Shown piece after piece: positions 29,813 to 40,847 of a stretch of DNA of 64,000 nt. A program made the position numbers and the translations under genes. The notes below the pieces were generated by a model, which saw nothing but the letters and a program-made list of their open reading frames with translations, was not told where the DNA came from and searched no databases. Positions within the stretch are counted from its first letter, which is position 1, and each line of letters begins with the position of its first letter. Location: the NCBI GenBank assembly GCA_022836915.1, contig CP094668.1, positions 3,720,001-3,784,000 of the forward strand, in the 5' to 3' direction. This DNA comes from Paenibacillus sp. OVF10 (GTDB taxonomy: Bacteria; Bacillota; Bacilli; Paenibacillales; Paenibacillaceae).

Positions 29813-30788
29813 ATGACAAAATACGAAAATCAGCTCCCGACATCAGCCGGCATGAACTTCAAGTCCCTGATCAGCATATTGAGAGATTCCATGCGTGGCA
29901 ATGTAGAGCGGAGGCCATCGGGCACGATGCCAATGGAGATATGTGAACCCGCTGAAACCTTCAGTGCGTCGGATAATCCACAGGTTACATGGTTCGGACA
30001 TTCGGCTTTTTTGCTTGAGATTGAAGGGCACAGGTTGCTCTTTGATCCGATGCTGGGTAATCGTCCATCCCCAGTATCCTGGGTGGGTACCAAACGTTAC
30101 AGCACCAATTTACCGATTCAACCGGAGGATTTCCCAACGCTAGATGCAATCATTATATCGCATGACCATTATGATCATCTGGATTATGACTCCATTCGCA
30201 GATTAAAGGATAAAACAAAGCGATTTATCGTACCGCTTGGCGTCCGTCGTCGGTTGATTCAACTGGGTGTGCCTTCGGAACAGATTACCGAGCACAACTG
30301 GTGGGATGAGTTATCGTTCAAAGGTTTAACATTGGCTTGCACGCCAGCAAGACATTTCTCGGGCAGAGGATTATTCGACCGTAATTCTACCTTGTGGTGT
30401 TCGTGGGTTATAGCTGGACAACATACAAAGGTGTTCTTTAGTGGGGACAGCGGATACGGTCCTCATTTCAAGGAAATTGGCAGTAAATACGGTCCATTTG
30501 ACCTCACCTTGATGGAATGTGGGCAATATGACGAGCGGTGGTCCAACATTCACATGATGCCGGAAGAAACGGTGCAAGCACACTTGGATGTAGGGGAATT
30601 TGCTTATCCCGATTCATTGGGCCGCATTTACGCTGGCCTATCATGCCTGGAATGAACCAGTTGAACGGATTACGAAGGCTGCACATGCTTTGAACGTTAA
30701 GATTGCAACTCCCAAAATCGGCGAGAAGGTTGTGCTTCATACGGAGAATTATCCTACACATCCATGGTGGAGACCGGAATTAGGATAA
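29813..30788 (+). CDS. metallo-beta-lactamase-fold hydrolase, NAPE-PLD/UlaG-like
   Basis: About 325 residues. The metal-binding motif HDHYDHLD is present, with later ligands in PARHFSGRG, FSGDSGYG and IHWAAFTLAYHAW, the last typical of the N-acylphosphatidylethanolamine phospholipase D-like group. The frame breaks at 30593-30596; here an extra base, or two missing ones, is needed, unlike other breaks in the window. The ATG at 29813 has AGAAGG upstream; a TTG at 29750 lacks one. The substrate in bacteria is not established. Confidence 0.83.
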
Positions 30789-30793
30789 AAAAT

Positions 30794-30831
30794 AAAAGCG
30801 TTCAGCTCATTGAATGAGTGGACGCTTTTTC
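30794..30831. terminator. terminator between convergent genes
   Basis: AAAAGCGTTC pairs with GGACGCTTTT (with a mismatch) and CTCATT with AATGAG inside. T and A runs on the two sides suit both the metallohydrolase and the convergent LysE gene. Confidence 0.7.
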
Positions 30832-30840
30832 TATTAGATT

Positions 30841-31422
30841 TTACATCAGGATTGATAGTGCACTGTAAATTAACAACATACCCATCACGATATTAACAGG
30901 ACGCTCGTATCTTAATAAAAAGCTCTGGAATAACATGCCACCGAACGCCCAGGTCATATTGGCACTAATACCGATGAAGGTGAGCAGTAAGGAAAATACA
31001 ATTAATTGAACATGGGACTGCCCAAGAGGCAGAACAAAAACGGATATGGCAGTAAGCCCATACAGAATGACTTTGGGATTGATGAATTGCAGGGTGAACC
31101 CAAATAGAAATGAATAATGATTGACCTTGTTTTCTTGCGAATCTGCAGGTTTACTTCGCATGATTTTGAGCGCCAGATAGAGCATGTACACACATCCTAA
31201 CACGTTTAAAACGGGTGTGATCCTAGGAATATATTGATGAAGAATAAGGTTGAAATAACTGGACAGAAACATAATTAGCAGGCAGCCGGCTGCAACTCCA
31301 CTGATAAACGGAAGGGTCTTGCGGAACCCCTGATTTTTGGCATGCGTCATGGAAATGATATTGTTGGGTCCGGGTGTAAATGAAGCGATGATTGCATAGG
31401 TCACTAAAGGTATGATGTTCAT
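30841..31422 (-). CDS. LysE-family amino-acid exporter
   Basis: A 193-residue inner membrane protein with about six hydrophobic segments and the family N-terminal motif FTPGPNNIISM. LysE proteins export amino acids or related metabolites. It is divergent from an XRE-cupin regulator, a common arrangement in which the regulator senses the amino acid. It is intact, and GGAGG precedes the ATG at 31422. Confidence 0.9.
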   Translation of the reverse strand: MNIIPLVTYAIIASFTPGPNNIISMTHAKNQGFRKTLPFISGVAAGCLLIMFLSSYFNLILHQYIPRITPVLNVLGCVYMLYLALKIMRSKPADSQENKVNHYSFLFGFTLQFINPKVILYGLTAISVFVLPLGQSHVQLIVFSLLLTFIGISANMTWAFGGMLFQSFLLRYERPVNIVMGMLLIYSALSILM

Positions 31423-31467
31423 GGTTCCTCCACGTTTTCTTAGTTGTATGATATAATGACCTGAAAT

Positions 31468-31483
31468 GTACGTTATAGCGTAC
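31468..31483. promoter_or_regulatory. operator-like palindrome 1, LysE/XRE-cupin control region
   Basis: GTACGTTATAGCGTAC has perfect GTACG/CGTAC arms and a nearly symmetric TATA centre. It shares CGTTATA with the palindrome at 31505-31522. Confidence 0.5.
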
Positions 31484-31504
31484 GGTCTTTATTATTGTAC
31501 AATA

Positions 31505-31522
31505 TGTGCGTTATATAGCACA
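31505..31522. promoter_or_regulatory. operator-like palindrome 2, LysE/XRE-cupin control region
   Basis: TGTGCGTTATATAGCACA has TGTGC/GCACA arms around GTTATATA. Together with the first copy it gives two similar sites about 38 bases apart between the divergent genes. Confidence 0.5.
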
Positions 31523-31551
31523 ACATAATTATACAATGAGGAGGGTGGATT

Positions 31552-32106
31552 TTGAAAAACATTAATAGTATTCTTGCTCAGAACCTGAAACAGCTTAGGG
31601 AACAAAGAAAACTTAGTCTGGACAAGGTCGCCGAAATGTCTGGCATTAGCAAGACCATGCTTGGTCAGATTGAACGTGGTGAATCCAATCCATCCATTGC
31701 AACCGTATGGAAGATTGCTAATGGCCTGAAAACCTCCTTCACTGCTTTGATCCACGAGCCGAAGTCAGATACTACCGTTGTAACGGGGGATGATATTCAA
31801 GTATTGATGGAAGATGAGGGCAGGGTTCGAATATATCCGCATTTTCCTTTTGAAGAAGGACGTCGCTTTGAAATGTACATGATGGAGATGGATGTGGAAT
31901 CTTCTTTAAGTGCTGAATCGCACATCGAAGGAACTGAAGAATTTATTACTGTTTTTGAGGGGGAAGTTACGATTCGGGTGGGGACGGAAGAATATATGGT
32001 GAGTTCAGGGGAGTCGATCCGTTTCCGAGCAGACAAGCCCCATGCCTATATTAATCCCGGAGCTTCGGCTATCAAGTTAAGCATGGTTATTCATTATTCG
32101 AAGTGA
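31552..32106 (+). CDS. XRE-family regulator with cupin domain
   Basis: A 184-residue regulator. Its helix-turn-helix (residues 8-62) includes VAEMSGISKTMLGQIERG, and a C-terminal cupin sensor includes FEGEVTIRVG and DKPHAYINPG. The start is a TTG at 31552 after GAGGAGGGTGG. It is divergent from the LysE exporter, which it most likely controls through the two palindromes in the 129-base gap. Intact. Confidence 0.92.
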   Translation: MKNINSILAQNLKQLREQRKLSLDKVAEMSGISKTMLGQIERGESNPSIATVWKIANGLKTSFTALIHEPKSDTTVVTGDDIQVLMEDEGRVRIYPHFPFEEGRRFEMYMMEMDVESSLSAESHIEGTEEFITVFEGEVTIRVGTEEYMVSSGESIRFRADKPHAYINPGASAIKLSMVIHYSK

Positions 32107-32111
32107 AGTGA

Positions 32112-32200
32112 CAATAAAGCAGCCTGATGTAACGAACTGCAACTCCCTTGTTAGTCATGTCTAACAAAGGGTTCAGTTCAAAACATTGGCTGCTTTATTG
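32112..32200. terminator. three-level nested hairpin between convergent genes
   Basis: The outer stem CAATAAAGCAGCC/GGCTGCTTTATTG is perfect over 13 bases. Inside are GAACTG/CAGTTC and then CCCTTGTTAG/CTAACAAAGGG with a 6-base loop. It lies between the XRE-cupin gene and the convergent GH43 gene. It is probably a large bidirectional terminator, though three separate coaxial stems are more than a terminator needs. Confidence 0.6.
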
Positions 32201-32246
32201 ATGTGTGCACTATAGAGCCCAACCGCTTGCGATAGTGGACTCTGAG

Positions 32247-34663
32247 TTAAGGCTTTTCTTTGGCCTGACGCTGGATTTCCTTGGCTGTTAATGCTTTATC
32301 ATATACTCTTACGTTATCCAAGCTGCCTTTGTAGAACGGATCAGCCGCATAACGACTCTTGCCTACATAAGCTTCCGTTACCTGCAGATCTTTCGGGTTA
32401 AAAGTAATCTCAGAGCTACTAGCAACCGATGTACCATTTACATATAGAGTACCCACATCACCCTGAAGGGTTACAGCCACATGAACCCACTCTTTGGAAG
32501 GCAGTGGATTTGCTGCAATCAGGCTCTGATCCCGTCCCTCATTATGAATGGTGAATTGCAATGCCCCATTATGTTGGGAGGGAGTAAGGAACATATGCCT
32601 CGTCAAGCCATTTCCAAAGTCGAAAATACGTTGCCAAGACCCGCCGCCGTCCCAATTGACCCAGGCGCTAAACGTGAAATCCGTTGTATCTGTAATGAGT
32701 CCAGGTAACTGGATGTAACTGTCAGTCCCATTGAATGCAGCAGCCTGATTTTTGCCACTTGCAGCAGAACTGACCACGTTAAAGGCTTGTCCGTGATATT
32801 CGTTTTTGCTGTAATCCTGTGCGACTTTGCCAATTTTCTTGTGTTCAAAAGTATACTCCCCGAGCAATGGGCTTACCGCTTGCTGTGGAATGATAACGTT
32901 AAACGTTTTGGAGCTTACCGCAGTTCCTTTACGAATCGTTGCGGTTAATTTCACTTTGGCATCGCCCTTACCAGCGCGTGGTCGCTGCACTACACCTGTA
33001 GTGGATAGAGCCGAAGCATTGGAGCTTTTCCACGTAATGTCTGCATCACTTGTTCCCTTGGTAGGCAGAGACAGATTAAAGAACACTTGATCCGTATTGC
33101 TAATGCTCAGGTCCTTTTTCACCGCATCTACAATGTCCTGATCACTCCGTTCAACACCTTGACTTCCCCAGATGGCTATCCCGGAGGAGGAGAGGGCGCT
33201 AAAGGTCAGAACCGTACTTTGAGATTCAGAATTCCATTCATGTGTGAAAGTGCCTTTGTACACAATGTTATTCGAAGTGATCTGAACCTTGTTGTCTGCA
33301 CCAAGACTCCATGTTCCTGTCACGGCACCATGAATCTGCCCATCTGCTGTGAACTGTACGGTCTGGGATGGCTTGATGTCCGCCGTGATGTCCTTGCCAT
33401 GATTCACCCATTGGTACTGACCAGCGATCTCCTGAGTTGTCAGTTGCGTTGTATCTTCTCCCAAGGCCGCATAGCGATACGGAGAAACAACGGGCCAACC
33501 ATCTGCATTCATATGCATCTCGTGTACGCGAACTTCATGCTCTTCGCCACGCCCTGGAAAGCGAGTATGGAAGATGAGAAATTGTTTGCCAGTCTCCGGA
33601 TCAACATAAGCAGAGTTGTGTCCTGGCGATACATACCCGCTACCTAGGCCTGTGCCCGGATCACCGATCTGTCTCTCAAACAGGAAGTTCCCCATTAATT
33701 TGACTCCAAAAGGCTCAATAGAACGATCGTCAAACAACGGTTTATCCTTGTCCGCTTTAACGTTGATCATATCGTTTCCTTCAGCATCTAGGAAAGGTCC
33801 ATCCGGTGTTTGGGAGCGAGCAACACGGATGTTGTATCCTCCGTCAGCACCTAGTCCACCGTAAGACAGGTATAGATAATAATAATCGGTTTCCGGACTA
33901 TAGAGCATGTAAGGGCTTCAATACGACTATGATTGCCTCCGGTCAGCTTTTTGCCATAACCTTGATTTGGCAGTGGTTTGCCTGTTGTCGCGTCCATCTC
34001 CAGAATGAAAATCCCTCCGGAATACGAGCCATACACCATCCATAACTTGCCGTTTTTATCATAGAAGACATCAGGATCAACCACATTGGGATGAATCGTT
34101 GCATCGTAAATGGTACCATCTTCACTGATCTGATCCCACATGCCGGATTTCAACAGAATGCCTTGATCCTTATAAGGCCCTTCGATATTGTCTGCGACAG
34201 CAATGCCGAGAGCTGATCGGGGAGAGTCGCCTTTACAAGCATTGTAGTACATATAAAATTTACCGTCGGCGAGCTGAATGACATCTGCCGCCCATAACGT
34301 ATCCGTCTGCGCCCATTCCAGCGCTTCAGCGAATTCCTGGGTTACATTGGGGACAACAGGGTTGTTATCCGTAACACCGGAGGCGACCAGATCCCAGTTC
34401 AGAAAGTCTTTGGACTTAGCTACTTGCAGGTGTGAACCAAAAATATAAAACGTATCATCCACCTTAATGACGGAAGGGTCATGCACAGAAACATTTTTAA
34501 ATGTTGGAGCAGGATTTGCGAGAGGTGTGGTGGAAGTCTGCGAGTTACCCACGGTTGCCCCTGAACCATTTGCGAACACCGAGACCGGTGCCAAAGTTGT
34601 TGCAGTAAGTAAAGTGGTGCTTAGTACAGAAATGTTAAGTACGCGAACCCAATAACGTTTCAT
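32247..34663 (-). CDS. secreted endo-arabinanase, GH43 with bacterial Ig-like and LamG domains
   Basis: A secreted arabinan-degrading enzyme of about 805 residues. A signal peptide ends near VSVFANG. The five-bladed GH43 domain shows VHDPSV (base), VVDPDVFYD and the general-acid region RIEAPYM. Then come an arabinanase-type accessory beta domain (residues about 340-440), an atrophied Ig-like domain (SDADITWKSSN) and a C-terminal LamG domain (FSAWVNWDGGGSWQRIFDFG). The frame breaks at the C run opposite 33913-33915, inside the catalytic RIEAPYM; one extra C repairs it. ATG 34663 follows AGGAAAGGGG. It would release arabino-oligosaccharides for the importer downstream. Confidence 0.88.
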
Positions 34664-35055
34664 ACGTTTCCCCTTTCCTATTCCCCGGAATGAAAAATCA
34701 ACCGATACTTGGCAACACACGATATAAGGTTCGGCAGACCTCCTTTGAGTATTTCGTCATATCAAGCGCTTTCATTTGTTATATTATCAATTGATTTATA
34801 TGTTTGTAAACCATAAATCTAATGTTTCTAACAGTAAAATGAAAAATAAATAAGAGACGGAAAGAGCTCATAAACCTTCTAAGATTCAAATAAACCAGTC
34901 ATCTTTTTCAAATTTAGGATTGAAATTAGGTTATGTGATGGGATATTATTACGTTTAGATTAGGTATTTAACTATTTATCAATCATTTTAAACTTATACG
35001 AATTAAAGGTGAGTATTCTTTAACAACAATTCCCAACTACATAGGAGGTAAGAAC
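34664..35055. other. divergent control region of the arabinan genes
   Basis: About 390 AT-rich bases between the GH43 and GH51 genes. It holds a cre-like palindrome (34761-34774) and a candidate promoter for GH51, TTGAAA (34920-34925), an 18-base spacer, TATTAT (34944-34949). No gene is seen. Confidence 0.5.
34761..34774. promoter_or_regulatory. cre-like site near the GH43 start
   Basis: ATCAAGCGCTTTCA contains the perfect palindrome AAGCGCTT and agrees with the CcpA consensus on most positions. It lies about 100 bases upstream of the GH43 start and suggests glucose repression of arabinan use. Confidence 0.5.
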
Positions 35056-38000
35056 ATGACCACATATCAAAATCAATTAATTGCACAATACACGTTCGAA
35101 GATGCCGTTCAAATCGGGAAGGACAGCTCCGGTAAGGGACATGATGGTATAGCCAAAGGTGAGATCCTACCTGTGGTATCCGAGTTAAAAGGAAGATCGG
35201 CGGTAACTTTCAACGGGGAGCGAATGGAACTTCTTATCTACAATTACCGTCGAATTTGCTTCAGAATGTAAGCGATAACACTGGAGTTACGATTGCAACT
35301 TGGGTGTTTCTCGGCAAAGGGTCCAATGTGTGGGAACGCATTTTTGACTTTGGCAAAGGGGAGAAGGGACCGTATTTATTTTTGACACGTCAGCTTCTGG
35401 GTACGTTATACGCCGGAGATAATCTGGTTGTCCACCCAAGTCGAGGAGTTGCAAGCGGAGAATGGTTGCATATTGCACTCTCCGTAGCAGGTAGCCAAGG
35501 GGGAACGTTGAGCAGTGCGGGTCCAATTGTATATGTGAATGGGGAGAAGGCCGCAGACGGCTCGATCAGTCAGACATCCAGTGGCAATTATGCCAAATTG
35601 CGCGAATGGTTTGATTCTTTCACCGATCCCGAAAATTATAGCCAGAATTATATTGGACGTTCCCAGTATGCAGCGGATGTGGATTTTGCAGGTTCGTTAT
35701 CCGACTTTCGGATCTATAGGTCAGCGCTCACCATGGATGAAGTCATTGAAGTGATGTGTGAGTCACTGACAGATGAAGCGATTGTGAAGCTTGCGGCGGA
35801 CAAGTACTTGTCCCTCCCCAACCGAATCATCACCAAGGATGTATCATTACCCGCAGACTTGCTGGGTGGTAAAGTGTCTGTTGAATGGAGCTCCAGTAAG
35901 CCGGAAGTCTTATCCGAGAGCGGAGAAGTTCAGGTGATCACATCAGCACAAGAGGTTACGCTCCGTGCGCTTCTGAACAGAGGTGATCGTAAGCTGAGCC
36001 AAAGCTTTGACGTGTCTGTTGTGCCAGCACATGTCGCTCCCTATACCGTCACCATCCATGGAGATCAGAAGGTGGCTGATATCAGTGAAGTCATGTATGG
36101 GCTTTTCTATGAGGATATTAACAACGCGGCAGATGGCGGAATCTATGCAGAGCTTGTTCAGAATCGATCATTTGAATCTTTTGCATTTGATACATACTCG
36201 CATGACTCTGGAGAATGTGGTTGTTCGACAGGTCGAAATCGTGAACCTTTGTTTGCCTGGTCAGGCGATACGGAGAAAATGCTCGTGCAGCATACGAATG
36301 GACTGAATGTTCACTTTAATGTGGAAGACCCTGAAGTAAATGCTTATTATGTCACGGTTCAGGATGGGGCAACGATTCGAAATCGTGGATTCTCAGACTC
36401 CAACCAGCATTGTGCCATGTCCATCAAGCAGGGTGAATCATATAACTTTACCGTATGGGCAAAAGCAGAATTGGCAGGAACGATCACTACTCAATTGCAG
36501 GATGGAAGTGACACTTCCATCAGTGATTCGGTAACGCTGCATGTTGAAGGCGGGAACACATGGAAGAAATACGGTTTGTCTCTGATCGGAACGGAGACTG
36601 TACTTGGTCAACTGGCACTTACGTTTGCAGGTGACATCTCCATCGATATGGTGTCCTTAGTCCCTCAGAATGTATGGGGGCTGATCCGACAGAAGAGGGA
36701 ATATCGGCTACAGCACATGCCAACTACACAGGTAACCCGAACTATCGATTGAGAAAAGATCTAATCCAGGCACTCGCAGATCTGCATCCGAAGTTCTTGC
36801 GTTTTCCGGGAGGATGTATCTCGGAGGGTCATTTATCTGGGATAACGTATATGACTGGAAGGATTCTGTGGGTCCGGTTGAGCTACGTAAAGAAAATTAT
36901 AATGTCTGGGGTTACATGATGACGATGGGCCTCGGTTATATGGAGTACTTCCAACTGGCGGAAGATCTGAATGCCGCTCCAGTTCCAGTCATGGCTTGCG
37001 GTGTGTTGTGTCAAGCACGCTCGGATTATGCTCACCCTGCGGGTGGCGCTTTAAGGGATTATTATATCCGGAACTTTACAGACCTGATCGACTTTGCGCT
37101 CAGTACAGACTTTGAACACAACGAATGGGCAGCCGTACGAAGCCAGATGGGCCATCCTGAACCGTTTGATCTTCGTTATCTGGGCGTAGGCAATGAGAAC
37201 TGGGGCACTGAATTTTTTGCCAACTTCGAAGTATTCAAACGTTCAATAGATGACTACATGAAACAGAACTATCCTGATCATGAGCTGCACATTATCTCGA
37301 CGGTTGGTGCTCAGGCGGATGATGATGCGTACCAAGAAGGATGGAAATTCCTCAGCGGGAATCTGACCGGATCAGCTCAGGTTGCTTTTGCAGATGGTAC
37401 AGAGGTGATTGAAGAGACCGTAACCTGGTATGAGAACCAGGAGAATTACATGGATACCATCGCGGATGAGCACTATTATCGATCCAATGAATATCTGCTG
37501 AATAACGTAGATCGGTACAACTACTATGACCGGGCCTTTCATGAAGACGGAAGTATCGATTGGAAAGAAACATCCAAAGTATTTGTGGGAGAATATGCTT
37601 CCACGGACAAAAACACGCTGGCAGGTGCGGTTGCGGAAGCTGCGATCATGACTGGGTTTGAAAATAATGCAGACGTTGTTCGTTTGGCTGCCTATGCGCC
37701 ATTGTTCAACAAAGTACTAACGGACGGTACTTACCGCTGGACGCCAGACTGCATCTGGTTTGATGATGAAACAGTATGGTATACACCGAATTATTATGTA
37801 CAGCAGCTTTTTGCAAAATATGTAGGGGATCAGGTGCTTGAGACTTCATTCTCCACCTATAGCAAAGGCAAACCGCTGAATCTCATTCCTCGTGGAGGCA
37901 TCGAGATTGCAACAGGTCATGCAGACATCGTGGTGAAACGAGTCACGGTGACGTCCAATGTGGATGGCACTATACTGCTAGATGAAGATTTCAGGGAACG

Positions 38001-38793
38001 TACAGAGCCTAGTGAGGCATGGAGACAGATTCCAGGATCGAAAGGATATACGTTAACCCCAGGAAAAGGACTCATCTTGAACGCACAATCAAGTGGATTA
38101 AATGGATTGTATCTGCTGAATGACGAATGGACCAACTACAAAGTTCACGTTGAGGCTGAAAGAATTTCAGGTGAAGATGGTTTTTACATCGGTGTAGGAC
38201 TGACGGATATCTCGCCGGAGAACAAGGATGTTATCGAGTACGCAATCAGTTACGGCGGGAATGCAACAGGCGTGAAGGTGTACAAACAAGGTATTGAGGG
38301 TTATACACTGGGAGACTATTCATCCAGCTCGGCAGCAGGTAACCTGAGAGCGGCCAATTATGAACCACTCGAGAATGGGACCGACTATACAATCACGGTT
38401 AACTATGGTGGGGATACAGGGAAAAATCTGATTTGTTCCTATACAGACGGACGTAATATCAGCAAGGTTCTGGATTACAAGCTGGAAGCTTACAACCGGG
38501 AAGTATTCCACTCTGTTACGAAAGATGAACGTCATGTGTATGTGAAACTGGTCAATGCAGATGGTGTAGATAAATCAACCCGGATTTGCCTTCAGGATCT
38601 GAAGGTTGATGATTCAGCCAGACTGATTACGCTTACTGGAGAAGATCATTTGGTGCATATTCCGAATGTGAATCAGAAGAATGATGAGAAAGTGGTTCCC
38701 CAAGAACAGGAGATCACACTGTCCGGGACATCGGTGGTCGTTAACTTAACAGCTCATTCAGTGAATGTATTAGTTATGGAGATTCTGAATTAA
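35056..38793 (+). CDS. GH51 alpha-L-arabinofuranosidase with LamG and Ig-like domains
   Basis: A large arabinosidase of about 1,245 residues. Order: LamG (residues 1-230), atrophied Ig-like domain (about 235-330), then a GH51 part with a carbohydrate-binding insert. The acid/base glutamate is in GVGNENWG and the nucleophile in FVGEYAST, as in plant-type GH51. A second beta-sandwich follows at the C-terminus. No signal peptide is visible after the ATG at 35056, which has TAGGAGGTAAG upstream, so it may act in the cytoplasm or leave by another route. Three breaks (G runs 35215-35218, 36676-36680, 36826-36828) each need one base. Confidence 0.85.
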
Positions 38794-38813
38794 ATTCATA
38801 TCATGAACAAGAG

Positions 38814-38835
38814 ACCGCGATTATCGCGGTTTTTT
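38814..38835 (+). terminator. terminator after GH51
   Basis: ACCGCGA and TCGCGGT around TTA, followed by TTTTT. Confidence 0.85.
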
Positions 38836-38860
38836 GGCGTTCCAGTGCAGAGGGTCAACA

Positions 38861-38869
38861 AAAGATACC
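38861..38869 (+). promoter_or_regulatory. shared motif AAAGATACC upstream of the permease genes
   Basis: CAAAAGATACC lies about 80 bases before the first permease gene. CAAAGATACC occurs again at 44301-44310 before the binding-protein gene. Both promoters would be controlled by the response regulator encoded between them, so this is a candidate binding site. Confidence 0.3.
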
Positions 38870-38940
38870 CAAAGTAAATAGCCCACACTATTGCGGTGAT
38901 CTGGCTGCTCCTATAATTAACGTTGAAGGAGGAGTCAGCT

Positions 38941-39846
38941 ATGCGTTCCAACTACAAACAATTTATCCGAAACGTTCCGCTTCATCTCATGATTCTGCCT
39001 GGACTGCTCATTATTATTGTATTCGGTTACATTCCGATGGCGGGGCTCTCTATTGCCTTTCAGAATTTCTCTCCCATTGCCGGATTCAAAAATATGAATT
39101 GGGTGGGTTTGGACAATTTCAGGTATCTGTTCGATCTGCCGGGGTTCTCGCAGGTTGTATGGAATACGGTATTTATATCAACGATGAAAATTGTGTCCGG
39201 CTTGGTGATCCCGGTGCTTGTAGCCTTATTACTCAATGAAGTTCGCAAGACGGGATTTAAACGAACGATTCAGACTGTGATCTATATGCCTCACTTTTTC
39301 TCCTGGGTTATTCTGGCAGGAATCATCGTAGATGTGTTATCTCCGAGCACCGGGATCGTTAATATGTTGTTGAAAGCCGTGAGCATTGACCCAATTCAAT
39401 TCCTGGCCAGTAATGAGTGGTTCCCTTACATACTTGTCATTACAGACCAATGGAAAGAATTCGGATTCGGGACCATTATCTATCTGGCTGCCCTCACGAA
39501 TATTGATAAATCTCTATATGAGGCCTCTGTTATGGATGGTGCGGGAAGATGGAAACAGACATGGCATATTACACTGCCAGGCATTCGCCCGATCGTAATT
39601 TTGATGGTAACGCTTAGTCTGGGAAACGTACTTAATGGTGGCTTTGACCAAGTGTTCAACCTCTATAATCCATTGGTATATCAATCAGGAGATATTCTGG
39701 ATACGATGATCTACCGGATCGGATTGCAAGATGCACAGTATTCCGTCTCGACAGCGTTGGGTCTGATCAAATCTGTCGTGTCCTTCATATTTATCGGACT
39801 TGGTTATTTCTTGGCCTATCGGTTCGCGAATTATCGGATATTCTAG
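38941..39846 (+). CDS. sugar ABC transporter permease (LplB-like)
   Basis: A 301-residue membrane subunit of a CUT1-type importer. The coupling loop reads EASVMDGAGRWKQTWHI. The N-terminal text MILPGLLIIIVFGYIPMAGL is typical of the LplB/YtcP group. AAGGAGGAG precedes ATG 38941. It pairs with the next permease and with the lipoprotein at 44620; no ATPase is encoded here, so a shared MsmK-type ATPase elsewhere must energise it. Probable substrate: arabino-oligosaccharides. Confidence 0.9.
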   Translation: MRSNYKQFIRNVPLHLMILPGLLIIIVFGYIPMAGLSIAFQNFSPIAGFKNMNWVGLDNFRYLFDLPGFSQVVWNTVFISTMKIVSGLVIPVLVALLLNEVRKTGFKRTIQTVIYMPHFFSWVILAGIIVDVLSPSTGIVNMLLKAVSIDPIQFLASNEWFPYILVITDQWKEFGFGTIIYLAALTNIDKSLYEASVMDGAGRWKQTWHITLPGIRPIVILMVTLSLGNVLNGGFDQVFNLYNPLVYQSGDILDTMIYRIGLQDAQYSVSTALGLIKSVVSFIFIGLGYFLAYRFANYRIF

Positions 39847-39861
39847 AAAGGAGGCAGTATC

Positions 39862-40752
39862 ATGCACCACGCTTCAAGATCCTATCGGTGGTTTCTAGGG
39901 TTTAACTACGTCATCCTGACGATTCTTGCCTTGTTATGCCTGTTCCCGATTGTGAATATATTAGCGATTTCATTTAGTTCGAGTGATGCGGTCAAAGCAG
40001 GCAGTGTCACATTCTGGCCTGTGGATTTTACGTTGTCCTCCTATCAATACATTCTGGAAAATCAGCAATTCCTGAACTCATTCGGTACAAGCCTTCTTCG
40101 TGTCGTACTAGGAGTTACGACCAATCTGATCTTCACGATTCTGGTAGCTTATCCGCTCTCCAAAGAGGCTGCCAAATTCCGTTCAAGAACGTTCTATGCC
40201 TGGATATTCGTATTCACCATGTTATTCAGTGGAGGATTGATCCCTGGTTATCTGGTGGTTAAGGAAGCGGGGCTGCTGGATTCCATCTGGGCTCTGATTC
40301 TGCCGGGTGCCGTTCCGATCTTTAATGTGCTTCTTATGCTCAACTTCTTCAGAGGTTTGCCGAAGGAGCTTGAAGAAGCCTCCTGGATGGATGGGGCAGG
40401 ACATTTCCGCACCCTATGCAGCATTTATCTTCCAATCTCTCTGCCAAGTATCGCGACCATTACGTTGTTCGCCATGGTGGGACACTGGAACGCCTGGTTT
40501 GATGGCATGATCTATATGAAAAGTCCGGAAGGGTATCCGCTTGCTACCTATCTTCAGTCCATGTTGCAGCAGGTGACGATGATTCAGAGTGAGATGATGA
40601 CGCTGGAGGATGCAACGCTCTTAAGTCAGGTATCGGATAGAACCACCCAAGCTTCCCAGATCTTTTTGTCCGTTATTCCGATCCTGCTTGTGTATCCGTT
40701 CCTGCAGCGGTATTTCGTTCATGGGCTTGTCGTTGGAAGTGTAAAGGGATAA
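39862..40752 (+). CDS. sugar ABC transporter permease (LplC-like)
   Basis: The second membrane subunit, 296 residues, 15 bases after the first permease. The coupling loop is EASWMDGAGHFRTL, and the C-terminal FVHGLVVGSVKG is the usual ending of this permease group. AAAGGAGG precedes the ATG. Intact. A terminator follows before the sensor kinase gene. Confidence 0.9.
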   Translation: MHHASRSYRWFLGFNYVILTILALLCLFPIVNILAISFSSSDAVKAGSVTFWPVDFTLSSYQYILENQQFLNSFGTSLLRVVLGVTTNLIFTILVAYPLSKEAAKFRSRTFYAWIFVFTMLFSGGLIPGYLVVKEAGLLDSIWALILPGAVPIFNVLLMLNFFRGLPKELEEASWMDGAGHFRTLCSIYLPISLPSIATITLFAMVGHWNAWFDGMIYMKSPEGYPLATYLQSMLQQVTMIQSEMMTLEDATLLSQVSDRTTQASQIFLSVIPILLVYPFLQRYFVHGLVVGSVKG

Positions 40753-40780
40753 GATCGATAGGAGGAAAACCGATCGATGG

Positions 40781-40807
40781 AAGGAGCCGATTTCTGGCTC
40801 CTTTTTT
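40781..40807 (+). terminator. terminator after the permease pair
   Basis: AAGGAGCC and GGCTCCTT around a 7-base loop with TTTTTT. It separates the permeases from the two-component genes, allowing partial read-through. Confidence 0.75.
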
Positions 40808-40847
40808 GCTATTGAGGAGAGAGCGTGAGGAGAGGAGGAGGGAAACA

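Noticed and set aside
33087..33647. 186-codon plus-strand frame inside the GH43 gene
   Set aside because: Antisense shadow of the arabinanase gene with Cys/Met-rich, implausible translation.
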